Shown piece after piece: positions 36,055 through 47,128 of a stretch of DNA of 64,000 bases. The stretch is from Straminergon stramineum. Lineage: Eukaryota; Streptophyta; Bryopsida; Hypnales; Calliergonaceae. Location: NCBI GenBank assembly GCA_963920665.1, contig OY987266.1, positions 2,361,001-2,425,000 on the forward strand, in the 5' to 3' direction. A program made the position numbers and the translations under genes. The notes beneath the pieces were generated by a model. It was not told the origin of the DNA, made no database searches, and saw only the letters and a program-made list of their open reading frames with translations. The first letter of the stretch is position 1, and each line of letters opens with the position of its first letter.

Positions 36055-36390
36055 ATGCCTAATAACATGAATGACATTTACGGTACAGTAGAGAAGCTGC
36101 ATGAGGGTCTGGCTGACAAGACTGCTAAGGGCACCAAAAGCATCAACAACTGTGACAAACCAGAGTTCTCTCCAAAGAAAACTGTGGTAATGGAATGCTG
36201 CAAGAAGCATGACGAATCTTTGAAGCTCTTCCAGGATTCTCCAGCAGAGCTTTACTCCAGCAGCTGCTTCTTCATCACCTGTATTGTGGCCAGGTTGTTC
36301 CTCCTGCAATGTGTAGCAGCTTCCAAGGCAAAATTATCGAAAGAGGATGCTGCTTGCTACACTACCAAACATTCTGATTGCCACAAATGA
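36055..36390 (+). CDS. Hypothetical 111-codon ORF
   Basis: An uninterrupted frame of 111 codons in DNA with higher GC than the AT-rich repeats. The product is rich in Lys, Ser and Cys, with several CC and KK pairs, and has one possible hydrophobic segment (CFFITCIVARLFLLQCVAAS). I recognise no family. It could be an exon, a lineage-specific small gene or chance; no promoter or splice evidence decides. Confidence 0.22.
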   Translation: MPNNMNDIYGTVEKLHEGLADKTAKGTKSINNCDKPEFSPKKTVVMECCKKHDESLKLFQDSPAELYSSSCFFITCIVARLFLLQCVAASKAKLSKEDAACYTTKHSDCHK

Positions 36391-36526
36391 TGGAGAGCAA
36401 GAGGATAATTCATCGCTTCAAATTCCATACTAGCCACGTGGGGACCGTAGAGCGTGAAACGCCAGCGATGAAGTTACAAATCTAGTCTTTAGGAAAAGCA
36501 ACCTTGTAGATCATGCAAAATGCTTG

Positions 36527-36800
36527 CAACTCCAATGAATGAGGATAGGTGAATCACAAGGCGAGGTCGCAAACAGTCTTGAACAATACATGCCAGTCAA
36601 CTCCAATGAAATGAGGAAAGGCGATTTGATAGCCATGTCGCAAAAACTCTTACACAATCCATGCAACTCAACTCCAATGGAATGAGGAAAGACGATCTGA
36701 TGCCGATACTGCAGAACATCTTGCACAATCCATGCAAGTCGACCAAAAGGAAATCAGGATAGAAAAATCTGATAGCGATGTAGCAGTTCGTAGAATTTCG
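36527..36800 (+). repeat. 71-bp minisatellite, about 3.8 units
   Basis: Units start at 36527, 36598, 36669 and 36740 with exact 71-base spacing and diverging sequence. The common core is CAACTCCAATGAAATGAGG, then CGAT(T/C)TGAT, GTCGCAAA and CACAATCCATGCAA. The last unit is the most diverged. 71 is not a multiple of three, so this is not a protein repeat. Confidence 0.88.
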
Positions 36801-38622
36801 CGGTGTTCACTTCTCACCCACAAGGCTCCGACGGGTGATCTGTCAGAAGCAGAGCACATAATCTGGACATTGAATGTAGCCAGCAGCAGCATGAATCTTG
36901 AACAATATGAAAGAACTCACATTACAGTTGATTGGGATAGAATCATGTAACCTGTAAAACGGAATCATAAGTGTGAGTTGCAACTTCTGAAACAATATTT
37001 TCATGAAGATGTAATGGATTCAAGTCCCTGACCTAATTCTCATAAGTCTGTCGCACATAGCTGAAAGCAGAAGTGAGTCATCACCTAAAGCTTCAATCTG
37101 AGGAGTCCTATAAAAACTAAAGACTTAATTACACCCACTCTCTGTCTCAAATCCCCACAAAAGTCTATGGAGCAATGACATGGCTTTTGCTGTCAATGAC
37201 ATATACTTGGTGGGGCTAGAGCTGGGAGACCTGGACAAAGATGATGAAAGCCACCCCACAATCTGCATATCAACGGTAGCTTCTAAGCCCAATCCCTCAC
37301 TGGTGTGACTGTAAAGGTCTCGAAGGTCTTCAAGTTACTGACCGTGCCTGCAGGAGAAATTCAGAAAAAATTCAGGAATCCTGAACCTTTCCAAAACAGC
37401 CGGATTCACTAACTCATTGACAGGTGTAAATGTCCCTTGAGAAAATACAATCGCTCGTCACTCTGCGTGAGACAAATTCCTCAGATTCTGAACTTGACGG
37501 TAATAATCAGTACAACTACAACCAAGACCATTTCATAGACTCCAATCAACCTGCAACCAAAATTGGCAGTTTTGGACAACCCTAAAGGCTAAATAATGTA
37601 ACTCGCTACCCTAGTGCAATGTAATACATTAAGCTACACTGACACAAATGCTATACTATGCTACTGCAGTTTTCATCGCAAAATACTCAGCTATTTCCCG
37701 AAACTTACCGAGTATCAATCAGGAAGTACAATATGGTGACAGAACCTGCCATTGAATCAGTAGTGTTAACTAAGGCATTCTTCAAACTCAAGTCGCTTGA
37801 AAGGATGAAAGCGTGTTCATCATTAAGAAAACATGTTCAAGAAATATAGGCTAAAGCCAACAAAAACCTATTAAAACACAGTCTCGAGATAAAGTTAATA
37901 CAGCAAGTCTCCAGTACGACAAGATGTGACAAGGGATAACGCTATACGGATTAGCTTAAACCACATTGCAAGAAATAGGAGGGCTAAAGCACTTTAGAAA
38001 ACATCCATCAACTATCTACAACAAGATGACCTTGATTATAGCTCAGATTATCAGTATCGTTCAAACGAAACTCCTATGGAAGCAAAAGTAAGACAACAAT
38101 AAGGTCGTAGACGGAGAATAACAAGCAGAACGCATCTCCGAAAGATCCTCTCCACTTCGACCAAACCTATTACCAGATACAAGAAAGCAACAGTGACAAA
38201 CCCGCAAACGATACTCTATACAGAAGTGTAACAAAAGAATCCAATTGCAAAAGGCGACCAAATTTATAATGCTGACATTCATACACATCTGCGAGTTGCG
38301 CAATTAAGGTAACGAAATAATGTAAAGCATGAAGTACCTTCTCAATATTAACACAGAGAACACTAAGATCACTGAAACTACAAACATCCAAAACCCCGCC
38401 TAAACCAATGGAATATAAACAGAGATGAAACACAAGGAAACCATTTGCGAACTCATAAGTCGGATGATAAAGAGTCCTAAAGCAAGACAACTAAAAAGAC
38501 AGAAGTCCCGCAAATAGTCCCGCCATACTACCATTAACAAACTACGCTGGAGGATACCGGAAAAGATAGCTCCCGCAAGGAATGCTACTCACATCCAAGG
38601 AATTCGAAAGCACATGATCATG
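36801..38622. other. Region downstream of the RING-H2 gene
   Basis: No clear gene. The part next to 38622 is expected to hold the 3' UTR of the - strand RING-H2 gene. A 106-codon frame on the - strand (38170-38490) lies there but resembles no protein I know. Confidence 0.45.
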
Positions 38623-39978
38623 CTAATCCAATTCCGGTTGCGGCTCATCTCCACCATTCCTTCGATTGCCAGAGCTCTGATTTCCTGCTCCCCCACCATC
38701 TGTAGGCGGACCTGGCCCAGGCGCCGGCGCAGGAGGAGGAACTGACGACCTAAACCACGGCAGATGAATTGAGAAGCGCCGCCCGAAGCCACCCCCGCTC
38801 GGAGCAAGTGCAGGTGCTGGAGCACTGCTTGCTCGATCCTGCGAAACACTCGTCGGCTCGCTCGATCCTGCGTCCCGGCTGCCACCAACCCCAGCCCCCA
38901 CGGGCACCGTCCCGAATCCCGCTGGGGAGCCCCAGAATGTGAATCCCCCTGATGTGCCTGCTCCGTCCATCCCCGCTGTAGGGATGCTCCTCGCAGAATT
39001 CGTGTTCGCGCTAGTGGCAGGGCCCCCACTTGAAGCCTCAGGGCTGGATGCCTGCCCAGGAGTGCGGTTCCGATCGTAATCCTGGTCGTCCGTAGGCATC
39101 TCGTAACGACACACGGGACAGGAATTGTGCACCGCAAGCCAAGGCATGATGCATTCCTCGTGGTACATGTGCTTGCAAGGCATCTGACGAACAGACTTGC
39201 CCACGATGAACTCGTCCTTGCACACCGCACACTGCGCAGCGTCCGTACCAAGATGCTCTTCCGTGATCTGGATCGTAGGCATAGCATCCACTGCGCTCTT
39301 CGAAGCAGGAGGAGCACCGTACCGGTTCGGGTCGTTCTCCGCAAGCTGCTGGATCAACTGATCCAATCCGGGACCCAGAAAGTAGTCACCGAAATTCCCT
39401 GGAAGACGACGAGGGATGCCCGTCCCGTTGTCGAAAAAAACCTCCACGTTGCCACCGCCGCCCAGAAAGTTCTGCATCTGACCTTGCAGCATCAGCATCG
39501 GATTGAAGCCCTGACCCGCGACCTCCCCACCGACAACCCCGCCACTACGACCACGCAGAACTTCCCCGCTCGTGTCCACCTCGCCGGACTCGTGACCGCC
39601 AGGAGGAGGCTGGATTTGCTGAAGCACGGCCGACATCGCCTCAAGCACCTGCAGAACGGCGGGATGACTCCCGCTACGACCCGTGTTACCGCGCATTCCT
39701 CGACCCTCCGGCTGGAAGCGACGGAAGCCGGCAGGCACACCGCCCGGGGCTTCAAAACGATCCCCGCCATCCATCTCCCCGCCTCTGAATCCGAAACCAT
39801 CGTGTGCGCCCGCTCTCGGAATATCGCTCGCGCCGGAGTTCTCGATCTCCTCCAGGAAACTCCCTCCGCATGTCGGGCAAATCAAGTCGTCCGTACTTGT
39901 CGGCCTCACCGTCCGGTTGCACTGATGACACCAATACGTCCCTCCCAAAGACGTCATCTGATCGCGTCCCCGCTCCAA
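38623..39978 (-). CDS. RING-H2 E3 ubiquitin ligase with N-terminal zinc ribbon, intronless
   Basis: Predicted ubiquitin ligase that recruits an E2 through its RING and, by family knowledge, acts in the cytosol or nucleus on unknown targets. A single 451-codon exon starts MERGRDQ; Met8 (MTSLGGTYWC) is an alternative start, since relatives begin close to the zinc ribbon. The ribbon uses Cys17, Cys20, Cys34 and Cys37 (YWCHQC ... ICPTC). A conserved linker DYFLGPGLDQLIQQLAENDP (199-218) precedes the RING-H2, whose ligands are C250, C253, C268, H270, H273, C276, C287 and C290; W280 lies at the E2 contact. The C-terminal 150 residues are Gly-, Ser- and Pro-rich and disordered, apart from a short RRFSIHLPWFR block. 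This order matches the plant RZF/RDUF-type RING proteins (zinc_ribbon_9 plus RING), which are usually intronless and about 320-450 residues long. All zinc ligands are present. GC content is far above the neighbourhood. Confidence 0.92.
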   Translation of the reverse strand: MERGRDQMTSLGGTYWCHQCNRTVRPTSTDDLICPTCGGSFLEEIENSGASDIPRAGAHDGFGFRGGEMDGGDRFEAPGGVPAGFRRFQPEGRGMRGNTGRSGSHPAVLQVLEAMSAVLQQIQPPPGGHESGEVDTSGEVLRGRSGGVVGGEVAGQGFNPMLMLQGQMQNFLGGGGNVEVFFDNGTGIPRRLPGNFGDYFLGPGLDQLIQQLAENDPNRYGAPPASKSAVDAMPTIQITEEHLGTDAAQCAVCKDEFIVGKSVRQMPCKHMYHEECIMPWLAVHNSCPVCRYEMPTDDQDYDRNRTPGQASSPEASSGGPATSANTNSARSIPTAGMDGAGTSGGFTFWGSPAGFGTVPVGAGVGGSRDAGSSEPTSVSQDRASSAPAPALAPSGGGFGRRFSIHLPWFRSSVPPPAPAPGPGPPTDGGGAGNQSSGNRRNGGDEPQPELD

Positions 39979-40863
39979 AATCCAATAATTTCACGTCCTC
40001 TCCACAAACCAGGCGACAGCACCCCTGGAACCACTCCGTAATCCTGAGCACTGGATCCCGTGGATGCTCGCCACGCATGGAACTTCAAACCCTAAATGGT
40101 CTCTGCCCTCAATTCTGCACGACCAGAACTCACCCGCTCCCGATGCACCACACACCCCAACCTACTCAATCCCACGCCGCGATTCCTTCCACCAAGCAAA
40201 CCCTTCAAAGAATATAAAACTCCAAACGAGACCCAGTGGCTCGTCAATCACAAGGCGCTCTCCTGCGCCAATATCCGCAGGAATCCTCTGCCGGCTCCGG
40301 CCGTGGTGCGCACCGCCGTAAGGCATGCGGCACTCCTCGCCACATAATTGATTACATTCCAACTTCCTGCATCCGCTCGAAACCTTATAACCCTAATTCA
40401 AAACTATAAAACCAAAACACCTCAATTGACCCTGCCTGCTCGCGCTTAGCAAAACTCACCGACTATCTCTCTAGCAGCGTCTACAATCCTGGGGAAAATT
40501 TCGAGATCCGACTGAGCTCAAGCAGCAGCAGGGAGCACTGTGGCAGTAAGAGAGGAGGTGGCGAGCCTGAAATGGCGGAGGAGCAGGATGATTGACAAGT
40601 CGTGGAAGAAGCAGGAAAGGCCTGGAAGGGGAAAGGGAAGTTCCCGGTGGCAACGGAGATGCAAGCATGACGGAGACGAGTCCAAGTGCCAAATTGGAGA
40701 GGACGGTCATTTATGGATGATAAATCAATGGATGTTAAAGTCTTCAGTTGAGCATTCACTTGGATGACTCTCATTCGCTTTTCGTTGCCATTTGAAGTGA
40801 CAAGCGTGAGGAGAGGGTTACCCTACCGTCGTGACAGCTTGGGCAAGCTACCCCTAATAATTT
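39979..40863 (-). promoter_or_regulatory. Upstream region of the RING-H2 gene
   Basis: Likely 5' UTR and promoter of the - strand RING gene, GC-rich and C-rich on the + strand for about 600 bases before returning to AT-rich DNA near 40850. I see no clear TATA box. Overlapping ORFs here on both strands are products of high GC content, and none resembles a known protein. Confidence 0.45.
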
Positions 40864-40867
40864 TTAA

Positions 40868-41523
40868 CCCCTAAATGTCCAAGGCCTTTTCTAAGCTTCT
40901 AGGAATTTGCTCTAAATTGAACATAAAGACAACATTTTGATAATTTTAATCAATTTTATTTGAATAGTAACCGTATAAATTCAGACTAGACATGTTAGAG
41001 ATCACATCGGAAATGAAAACATATCAATATCAATTATGGATTGAAAGCTTATAAAGTTTGATCTTGACAGTATGAAAATTGCAAAAGTAATATGAAGTCT
41101 TTCAATCCTCTTTTTATATGTCAAAACAAAAAAGTTGGTCACCCAAAAAAAATTAGGCTAGAGGGACCAACATACATAACCCCAAACAATTTATGGCTCA
41201 ATAAAATTACTACTAACTCTACAATTTTTTTAAATGAATTTCTAATGTGATTTTTTCTCCGAGATCTAGTGTATTTGAGGCTCATTTCCAAGAGCCCTCA
41301 ACATTATGGAAAGTCAAGATTGCAACAAACACCTTTCCAAAAGAATTTGAATGGAAAAATCATAATCATAATCAATCATTTACAAAATCAGATCTTTGAT
41401 GCTAAAATTGGGATCCAAAAAGAATTTAAAAAATACAAACTACAAAAATAGAATTTTTCTTAGGTTTTATTTAACTTCAAAGTATTGGTGACAATAAAAT
41501 TTGGTGCCTCGAGCATTTAGGGT
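40868..41523. mobile_element. TTAA-flanked non-autonomous element (656 bp)
   Basis: TTAA at 40864-40867 and 41524-41527. Left end CCCCTAAATGTCCAAGGC and inverted right end ACCCTAAATGCTCGAGGC match at 14 of 18 bases. Non-coding. Its right TTAA is also the left TTAA of the next element. Confidence 0.65.
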
Positions 41524-41527
41524 TTAA

Positions 41528-41598
41528 CCCCTAAAGGACCATAAGGACACCAAGTGGCTTTTGCAACACTGTATTTTGCATCCTTGGTCCTTCAAGGA
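41528..41598. mobile_element. Miniature TTAA-flanked element (71 bp)
   Basis: TTAA at 41524-41527 and 41599-41602. Left end CCCCTAAAGGACCATAAGG, inverted right end TCCTTGAAGGACCAAGG. The left half closely matches the inverted right end of the 1,038-bp element at 15064-16101 (CCCCTAAAGGATCATAAGG, then a shared TGGCTTTTGCAAC block). It looks like an extreme internal deletion that keeps little more than the two ends. Confidence 0.6.
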
Positions 41599-41602
41599 TT
41601 AA

Positions 41603-42699
41603 TAAATGCAAAGAAAACTAATTTCATCACTATTTTTTATTTTTTCTTCAAGCTCTAGGTATCTCCACCATAAGGTCCCCTTTATCTCTTTCAAGATATC
41701 TCTATAGCACAACATCTTTTTGAATGATAAGAATTATAATACAATAGATTGGTATGATGAATATGATGTGGATCATGTGGAAGATGGTGCATTACATTTG
41801 AAAATTAATCTTGAGGGATGAACTCAAAGAAGTTGAAGTTGAAGTTGTATGGCCAATTTGACATCTATATGGCATGACTAGTTGAACTACTTAGAGATTG
41901 TTTCATATTTTTCACTAAGGACCTAAGCTAGTATCACTCTTCATCTTCTATTTTATGGCCTAATTGATGACATTTTTATTCTTGTACAAGGTGTTCATGG
42001 ACCATATAATTATTTTATATGAATTAAATATTTGTAGTGATTTTTTTTACATTTTAGGAACTTTTATAATTTGTCTAACATGATTATTAGGCAACCTCAA
42101 AACAATTAATTATTGCCTAAGCTACCATGGATGTAGGATAAATCCTAAGTCAAAATATGCTAAAAATAAATATAGAAAAATTTCTTGTAAGAAAATCATA
42201 AAAAATATTAGAAACCTTCAAAAGTATTTGTATTATTTGATTTATGTAGAAAATTTTATTGCCTTTCCATTTAAGATAAAAACGTATAATTGCAACCCCC
42301 ACCTATTTACATTGCTATGTAAATCTTTATTTATTTTTTAACCTAAATTTAAGATATTCCTATTTATTTGATGAGATCTGTGATGAATAAGAGGACAATG
42401 AAGTATAATTTTAGATTTAGGTTCTAAAATGAAGCTAGAATATGCATTGTGAAGCAATTGTGACCTTTGGATTACAATTAGGCATATTTGTCACATATAT
42501 TACTAGTAGTTCAACTATTGCAATATTTATAATAGTACGCTTGAAAGAAAAATGTGGTATACTTTTTAGTTTGTGAAATTAGATTTTAAATTTAAGGGAG
42601 CTACATAATTTTGGATGAAAATGTATAAAGATGACTATGTGAAAATCCAAAATGATGAAATCAATTTGCACTATTGTAGGTACAAAAACACTTTCATGC
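41603..42699. other. AT-rich intergenic sequence, nothing recognised
   Basis: No protein-like ORF, RNA gene or clear repeat was seen. Confidence 0.5.
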
Positions 42700-42968
42700 A
42701 TTAGGGGAGATTTGAGGCTTTTGGGAGACTGTGAGTTCGCAGGTTGTGGGGAACGCAGGAACAGTGCCACTACCGTAGATTGACGTGGCCGCGACATTGC
42801 CACGTCACAGAAAAAAAAATGAATTTTTTTTTCAACTTCCTTTTGCATTTCAAAACTATTTTCTTTTAGTTTTTTTTATATTCTTTTCTTAATAGTAGTT
42901 AGCCGTTCCTAGACTTCATAGGAAACAGGCCTGAAACAGCCCTCCCGAGGCCTCAAATTCCCTCTAAT
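42700..42968. mobile_element. MITE-like element with imperfect terminal inverted repeats (269 bp)
   Basis: Ends ATTAGGGGAGATTTGAGGCT and, inverted, ATTAGAGGGAATTTGAGGCC match at 16 of 20 bases and continue into a shared GGGAG. The centre contains CCACGTCA followed by a GAAAAAAAAAT run; a similar core occurs at about 50345-50375. I see no certain target-site duplication, so the superfamily is open. Non-coding. Confidence 0.5.
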
Positions 42969-44290
42969 GAGTGCTCTATATTATAGCCTTAGGTAATTGA
43001 TGAACTTGTGATCAACACAACTCATTTTGCAAAAATAATGGGGGATTACAACTTACACATTATAGTCATCCATCAATTATTGAAATAATCATGTCAGCAA
43101 AATCAAGGAATATGCAAGTTGGGACCACGTTGATATATAGTAATTACATTGGGAATAACATTATGGTGCTAAGTCTATGAAAATGAATCAATGTCACTCC
43201 CACCATTATGCCTTTTATATATTCTACTAGCTAGCTCTATGTATTGGTACAATAAAGTATGGCAAATCTGAGTCATATATTTGTTGTTAGCTCCAGTGAT
43301 CCTAGAATATGTACACAGTAATTTGCAGGAAAGCTATAATCGTGTCTAAAATGGAACTATTTCCGCAAAAAGGAAGTTCTAGTGGAAAAAGACATGAAAT
43401 AAATTCCTAGTCTCACAATGGAATTTTGTATGATTTTATTTTCTTGTAATACAACGCAACTTGCGACAAGTACTGAAATTTGGTACATTACATGTGCATA
43501 TATAGTGCTAATTTTTTTTATGTGTATTGGCTACAATTGCTAATTGATGGGAGAATATGTCAAGAATTGACTATTTTCAAGTAGAAAAGCCATGCACTAG
43601 AGTCTTCAAAATCATCTCAAATGCTCATTTATTTCAAATTCTTTGTTGAAGAATGTCTTTAAGCATAATGCCACACATGAACCAAAAACAATTGAAAACA
43701 TCAAGTTCAACCAACTCAAGACATAAACTCCAAAATGTCACATAACCTCAATGCAAGATACAATCTCAAAACAAACCACAATTGACAACAATTCACACAA
43801 ACTCAAGAGTCACTCACAAAGTCACAATCTCAAAACAAGGTATACATAAATTCAAAGCATTTATTAACAAGGGAATTGAATCCTACTTGCCTTAAACAAG
43901 ACTGCCCAATTGCAGTGTTTAGTGATATGCACACAAACATACAAACCATATAAAAAGTACAACTTAGATGAAACAAGAACACAAAGTTGTAGATGCCTCC
44001 CAGAACTGGGTGATGCTCATTGTCCTGCACTCCACCTTGTGCAAGTGTGCATTGTAGAACACGTCCTAGCAGAAATCTTCAATATCATGGAAATTCAATT
44101 GTCTTGAAGCCCAAAGCTAGCAAAATCTCATGAAAACTAAAGAACGTGGAAGGGGGAGGATACTGGTGAATAGGTCAGAGATCAAGCATCCCCATGCCTA
44201 CCAACTTTCACTGCATTCTTCCACGACTCTATCGCCTCATAAGGGAAATTCTCCAAGGAATACATCTTTTAACCTTGGAGCATCTGGACA
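42969..44290. other. AT-rich intergenic sequence, nothing recognised
   Basis: Short ORFs only. Around 43680-43830 the sequence is rich in CTCAA and ACTCAAG words, forming weak low-complexity structure. No gene is called. Confidence 0.45.
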
Positions 44291-44561
44291 CATCTCTAAA
44301 ATCGACAATTCAAGCCAAATCATTATAAAGTGATATTTGGAAGCATATTTTGGAATTGACATAGGAACAAAAGTTGAAGATTGTAAGTTCTAGATTCCAT
44401 CCTTAAGATGAGATTTATCGATGCAATCATCGACATTTTTTAATAAATTTTAAAAGGGGAATTTTAAAAATCCTTCTACATTTGATTCCAAACAAAATAT
44501 TATCATTTTTTGAGTAAAATTTGTTGGAGTGTATTTGAAATGAATTTCTCTTCACATGGTG
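44291..44561 (+). repeat. Diverged dispersed repeat, copy 1 (pair with 51124-51392)
   Basis: About 270 bases recur in the same orientation 6.8 kb downstream. Shared blocks are TCATTATAAAGTG, TTGGAAGCATATTTTGGAAT, AATATTATCATTT and TTTGTTGGA. It is non-coding. The remaining DNA to 45044 is AT-rich with no gene. Confidence 0.75.
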
Positions 44562-45043
44562 ATTTTAAAAAAAAAATTCCTCTTCAAATCTATATCCTCA
44601 TTTTGGAAAATCCTATTTTGATCTTAAGTGAATGCAAAATTGCTTTGGTCAACCACTTGACATCCTTTCGCATTTCTAATTTTAGAAAATACATACTCTA
44701 CTAACACCAAATCCAATCCTTAGATAGGACAACAACTTGCAAAAGTATCTCAAAAAATTAGAATGACTTTCATCCAAGTGGTAAAAAAAAGTTATGACAA
44801 TTTCAATCTGCTTGTCATCCATTTTGGGGATGTCGAAGGGTTGTATGGTTAAGAATAATGTATGAATTGAGTACCAAATACCTACATGCAACTCAATGAT
44901 ATAAACATTGCAAACTCAATTTTAAAATTTCATTATATATACTTATATAGATGTGGAATTCTACAAATGGTGTTTGAATAAAATAGAGGTATGATTATGT
45001 AAATGTATTAATGTTGTAGAATTATATTTCTACATTCACATCT

Positions 45044-45044
<1 letters not shown>

Positions 45045-45100
<56 letters not shown>
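45045..45100 (+). repeat. (CTAT)14 microsatellite
   Basis: Fourteen uninterrupted tetranucleotide units, 56 bases in all. Likely length-polymorphic. Confidence 0.97.
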
Positions 45101-45249
45101 ATATGCTTATTACTTAAAACGAATGTGTACATCTAATATTTCAATATGTACATATTTCATTTTGTGTAGAAGTACTGGTTTCATTGAAGTCTACAAGAAT
45201 TTTTTTAAATTATACACTCTTGATTTATATTATTGAAAATATTATTAAA

Positions 45250-45520
45250 TAGAAGTAGGTCCAAGATTGGAAGACTAATAAATTGTTAGTAGCTTTAAGC
45301 CAGGATTGGAATACAACAATTCCATTGGCAAGATTGGCTTAGTAACCAAACTTGACCTTGTCAAATAATTTTTTGAATTTTTTGTAAAAATTGCATTAAA
45401 AAATGAATTGTATTAGTTCATTTTTCAAGAAAAGGCTTGGATTGTCCAAAGTGCAAGCCTACCCTTTGCTTTCTCATTTCTAGTCCAAATAGAATGAATC
45501 AATGCTTTAAAATATAACAT
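45250..45520 (+). repeat. Diverged dispersed repeat, copy 2 (pair with 17681-17955)
   Basis: Aligns with the sequence directly right of the large palindrome. The palindrome itself is absent here; the DNA left of this copy is unrelated to the palindrome arms. The copy therefore gives an occurrence of the flanking repeat without the palindrome. Confidence 0.65.
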
Positions 45521-46882
45521 TTTAGGAAAAAACCCTGAATATATATGAAAAAATTTGGATCCTGAAAGGGGCCATTTCGCAACACAGTACGGTGCCAGTA
45601 TAGAAAATATTTTTCAAAAAAAAAATTAAACAAGACGTGTGGGCCCTAGAGAATCTTCTTTCAAAACAATATTATACATTTATAGAGGAGAACTTGTTCT
45701 TGCAACATGAAGATGGGGATATTCATAGGAATTGAGAAATATTGTTTGTAATGCCCATGGAATCACTGACATATATCTATTGTAAACATATGCATTGAGA
45801 GGGTATATGGTCTATTTCATTAAATTGGCGGTACTCTAGTAAATTGGTGGTCCATTTCACTACTTTGGCATAGTTTGAAATCTAAACTCATCCTAGATGT
45901 TAGAATTCTAGATTTGTCCTACATGTCTAAAATCTAGACATATTATAGAGAGTTTAGACACACAGTCTAAAATCTATATTATTCCTAGATTTCCAAAATC
46001 TATAACAATCTTAGATGTTCATTTTATGATTCAGATTGAGCAGTGTGAAAAATGGCATTTGAATACTACCATTTTAATAAAATGAACCTTGTATTTAAAT
46101 AGGGGCTTTCACATATTGAATATGTAAGGTATATACGAGGTATATTTTAGGCATACTCTAATGAAATTCTCAACTTATTCTTCTTATGAGTTTAAAGAAA
46201 AGTATATTACGTGTAAAACTTTATAATTTGGTAGAAATGTTACTATTCATGAATAAAAAAGGATCTTATGTTTTAATTTACATGGTTTTCTTACTCAACC
46301 CAAGTGTCCCCCCAAGTTGTAAAGGAAGTCATAACATTAGCGTTAAAGTAGGTGAGGTACTTGGAATTGAAGAAATCTTTTGTTTGTTGTAAATGGTCTT
46401 TATGAGAAAAACATCAAGAAAAAAGACTTTTTATCTATGCAATTGTTTTTTAAGTTCTTGTGGCATTAGACTTACATTTGTACCACATGCATCTTGAAAA
46501 TATGAAGTTGTGTATATTTAAAAATAACTAATATCATGGTTTATGTCAAGCTTCATTCTTAGTAGAAGAAGTGAGATCTTAAAAATGAGTTGTTCATATA
46601 CATAGAATTAAATAATGGAAGTAACAAAATCTCATAGTGCACATTCTTCTAACTGCAATAATACCAAGTACATGCATCCAAATAAGGGTTTGTACATGTT
46701 TCCTATTATTGAACTGTAAGAGCTTTGTTGGGTCTTGTTGGTAAGGGGAGTCTAGAATATTTTTTTAGGATACCATATGAATGAACAAACTTTGAATATA
46801 GGTGTACCTAAATTTGACACATGAACTTTATAGGACAATTTACACAAACATATTACAATGAGGAGCTACTACCTAACTTTAA
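45521..46882. other. AT-rich intergenic sequence with degenerate TCTAGA-rich repeats
   Basis: Between about 45880 and 46020 the words AAATCTA and CTAGAT recur in an irregular array. Otherwise no gene or defined repeat is seen. Confidence 0.45.
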
Positions 46883-47128
46883 TCCCAATATGGTGACCTA
46901 TTAGGTGTCTACCAATTCACCAACACAACTCAATTTCTGATAGGACAATTTGTTTCTAATCTACCAATCTATGAAGAAGAGGTATTTCGAATCTTCTTGG
47001 ACTGGATTGATGCCAATTGTCAAATTGCGAACGAGAAACAATTCCCAATTGAGGAAGTTGTTGGTGTGATCCGATTCCCATGGATGATTGGTGACTATCT
47101 TATCGATGTTGTGTTGACAAATCCTTAG
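46883..47128 (+). pseudogene. Remnant exon with BACK-like domain (BTB-BACK protein)
   Basis: A frame opened by a stop just before 46883 and closed by TAG at 47126 encodes about 81 residues. They follow the BACK-domain pattern: EEEVFRIFLDWIDAN, then IEEVVGVIRFPWMIGDYL and IDVVLTNP. BACK domains follow BTB domains in substrate adaptors of CUL3 ubiquitin ligases. After the TAG the frame continues MHNARC to a possible GT donor. I found no BTB exon upstream, so this is a decayed or partial gene; a diverged active gene with unseen exons is possible. Confidence 0.5.

Noticed and set aside
38589..39344. Long overlapping frame (251 codons) on the same strand as the RING gene
   Set aside because: It is a shadow in GC-rich coding DNA; only the 38623-39978 frame carries the zinc-ribbon and RING ligands.
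39127..40041. 304-codon frame on the + strand opposite the RING gene
   Set aside because: Antisense shadow of a Gly/Pro-rich coding region, with no domain recognised.
41528..41598. tRNA- or SINE-like RNA gene
   Set aside because: No A/B box or cloverleaf; the ends and TTAA flanks explain it as a transposon derivative.
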